From: Bacteroidota bacterium
GTDB lineage: Bacteria > Bacteroidota > Bacteroidia > Bacteroidales > Paludibacteraceae
Assembly: GCA_022709605.1 (NCBI GenBank)
Contig: JAKLIM010000233.1
Span: 1-6,085 of the forward strand
Direction of reading: 5' to 3'
DNA: 6,085 nucleotides
This document shows, in pieces, positions 6,047 through 6,085 of the stretch. The notes under the pieces were generated by a model. The model was given only the letters and a program-made list of their open reading frames with translations. It ran no database searches and was not told the DNA's origin. How positions within the stretch are numbered: position 1 is the first letter of the stretch; the number at the start of each line of letters is the position of its first letter. The translations under genes were made by a program, and so were the position numbers.

Positions 6047-6064
6047 CAACCGCTTTTGAAAAAA

Positions 6065-6085
6065 GATCTAGTAGCTCAGCAGGTA
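6065..6085 (+). tRNA. 5' end of a tRNA gene, cut by the window edge
   Basis: GATCTAG (6065-6071) is a 7-base acceptor arm, followed by the T8-A9 spacer (6072-6073) and GCTCAGCAGGTA, which matches the start of a D-arm with its GCTC stem and GG-containing loop. Only 21 bases are present, so the anticodon and amino acid cannot be read. A strong promoter directly upstream supports the call. Confidence 0.85.

Overview
The window looks like a chromosomal stretch of a Bacteroidota species, probably Bacteroidales-like. It is AT-rich. Three promoter-like sites match the Bacteroidota -7 consensus TAnnTTTG exactly and sit next to gene starts. No recognisable Shine-Dalgarno sequence precedes the complete genes. 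The three complete proteins have Bacteroidales-type sequences. I recognised these by memory of families, not by a search.

Layout. At the left edge, on the minus strand, is the first 113 codons of a secreted or lipoprotein-type protein that enters a PKD domain as it leaves the window (1-339). Its promoter-like site lies at 364-371. Positions 340-944 hold no convincing gene. Instead there are five strong imperfect palindromes (522-542, 553-569, 734-760, 822-854, 874-927), an orphan promoter-like site (626-633), and a short sequence motif shared between palindromes. Next come three complete minus-strand genes: rlmN (945-1979), a PpiD/SurA-type periplasmic foldase (2232-4346) with a clear intrinsic terminator behind it (2179-2211), and a CNNM/CorC-type membrane protein with CBS domains (4576-5829) that starts at TTG. 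The last 235 bases are a divergent intergenic region. It carries a minus-strand promoter for the CNNM gene and a very good plus-strand promoter (6016-6046) for a tRNA gene whose first 21 bases end the window.

How it fits together. The complete genes are housekeeping: RlmN methylates 23S rRNA (and tRNA in E. coli), the PpiD-like protein helps envelope proteins fold after export, and the CNNM protein probably handles divalent cations. They share a strand, but 229-252 base gaps, a terminator and separate promoter-like sites suggest separate transcription units. I see no defence island, phage, CRISPR array or complete mobile element. The part most worth a second look is the palindrome-rich segment at 415-930 and the compositional jump inside the N-terminus of the PKD protein beside it.
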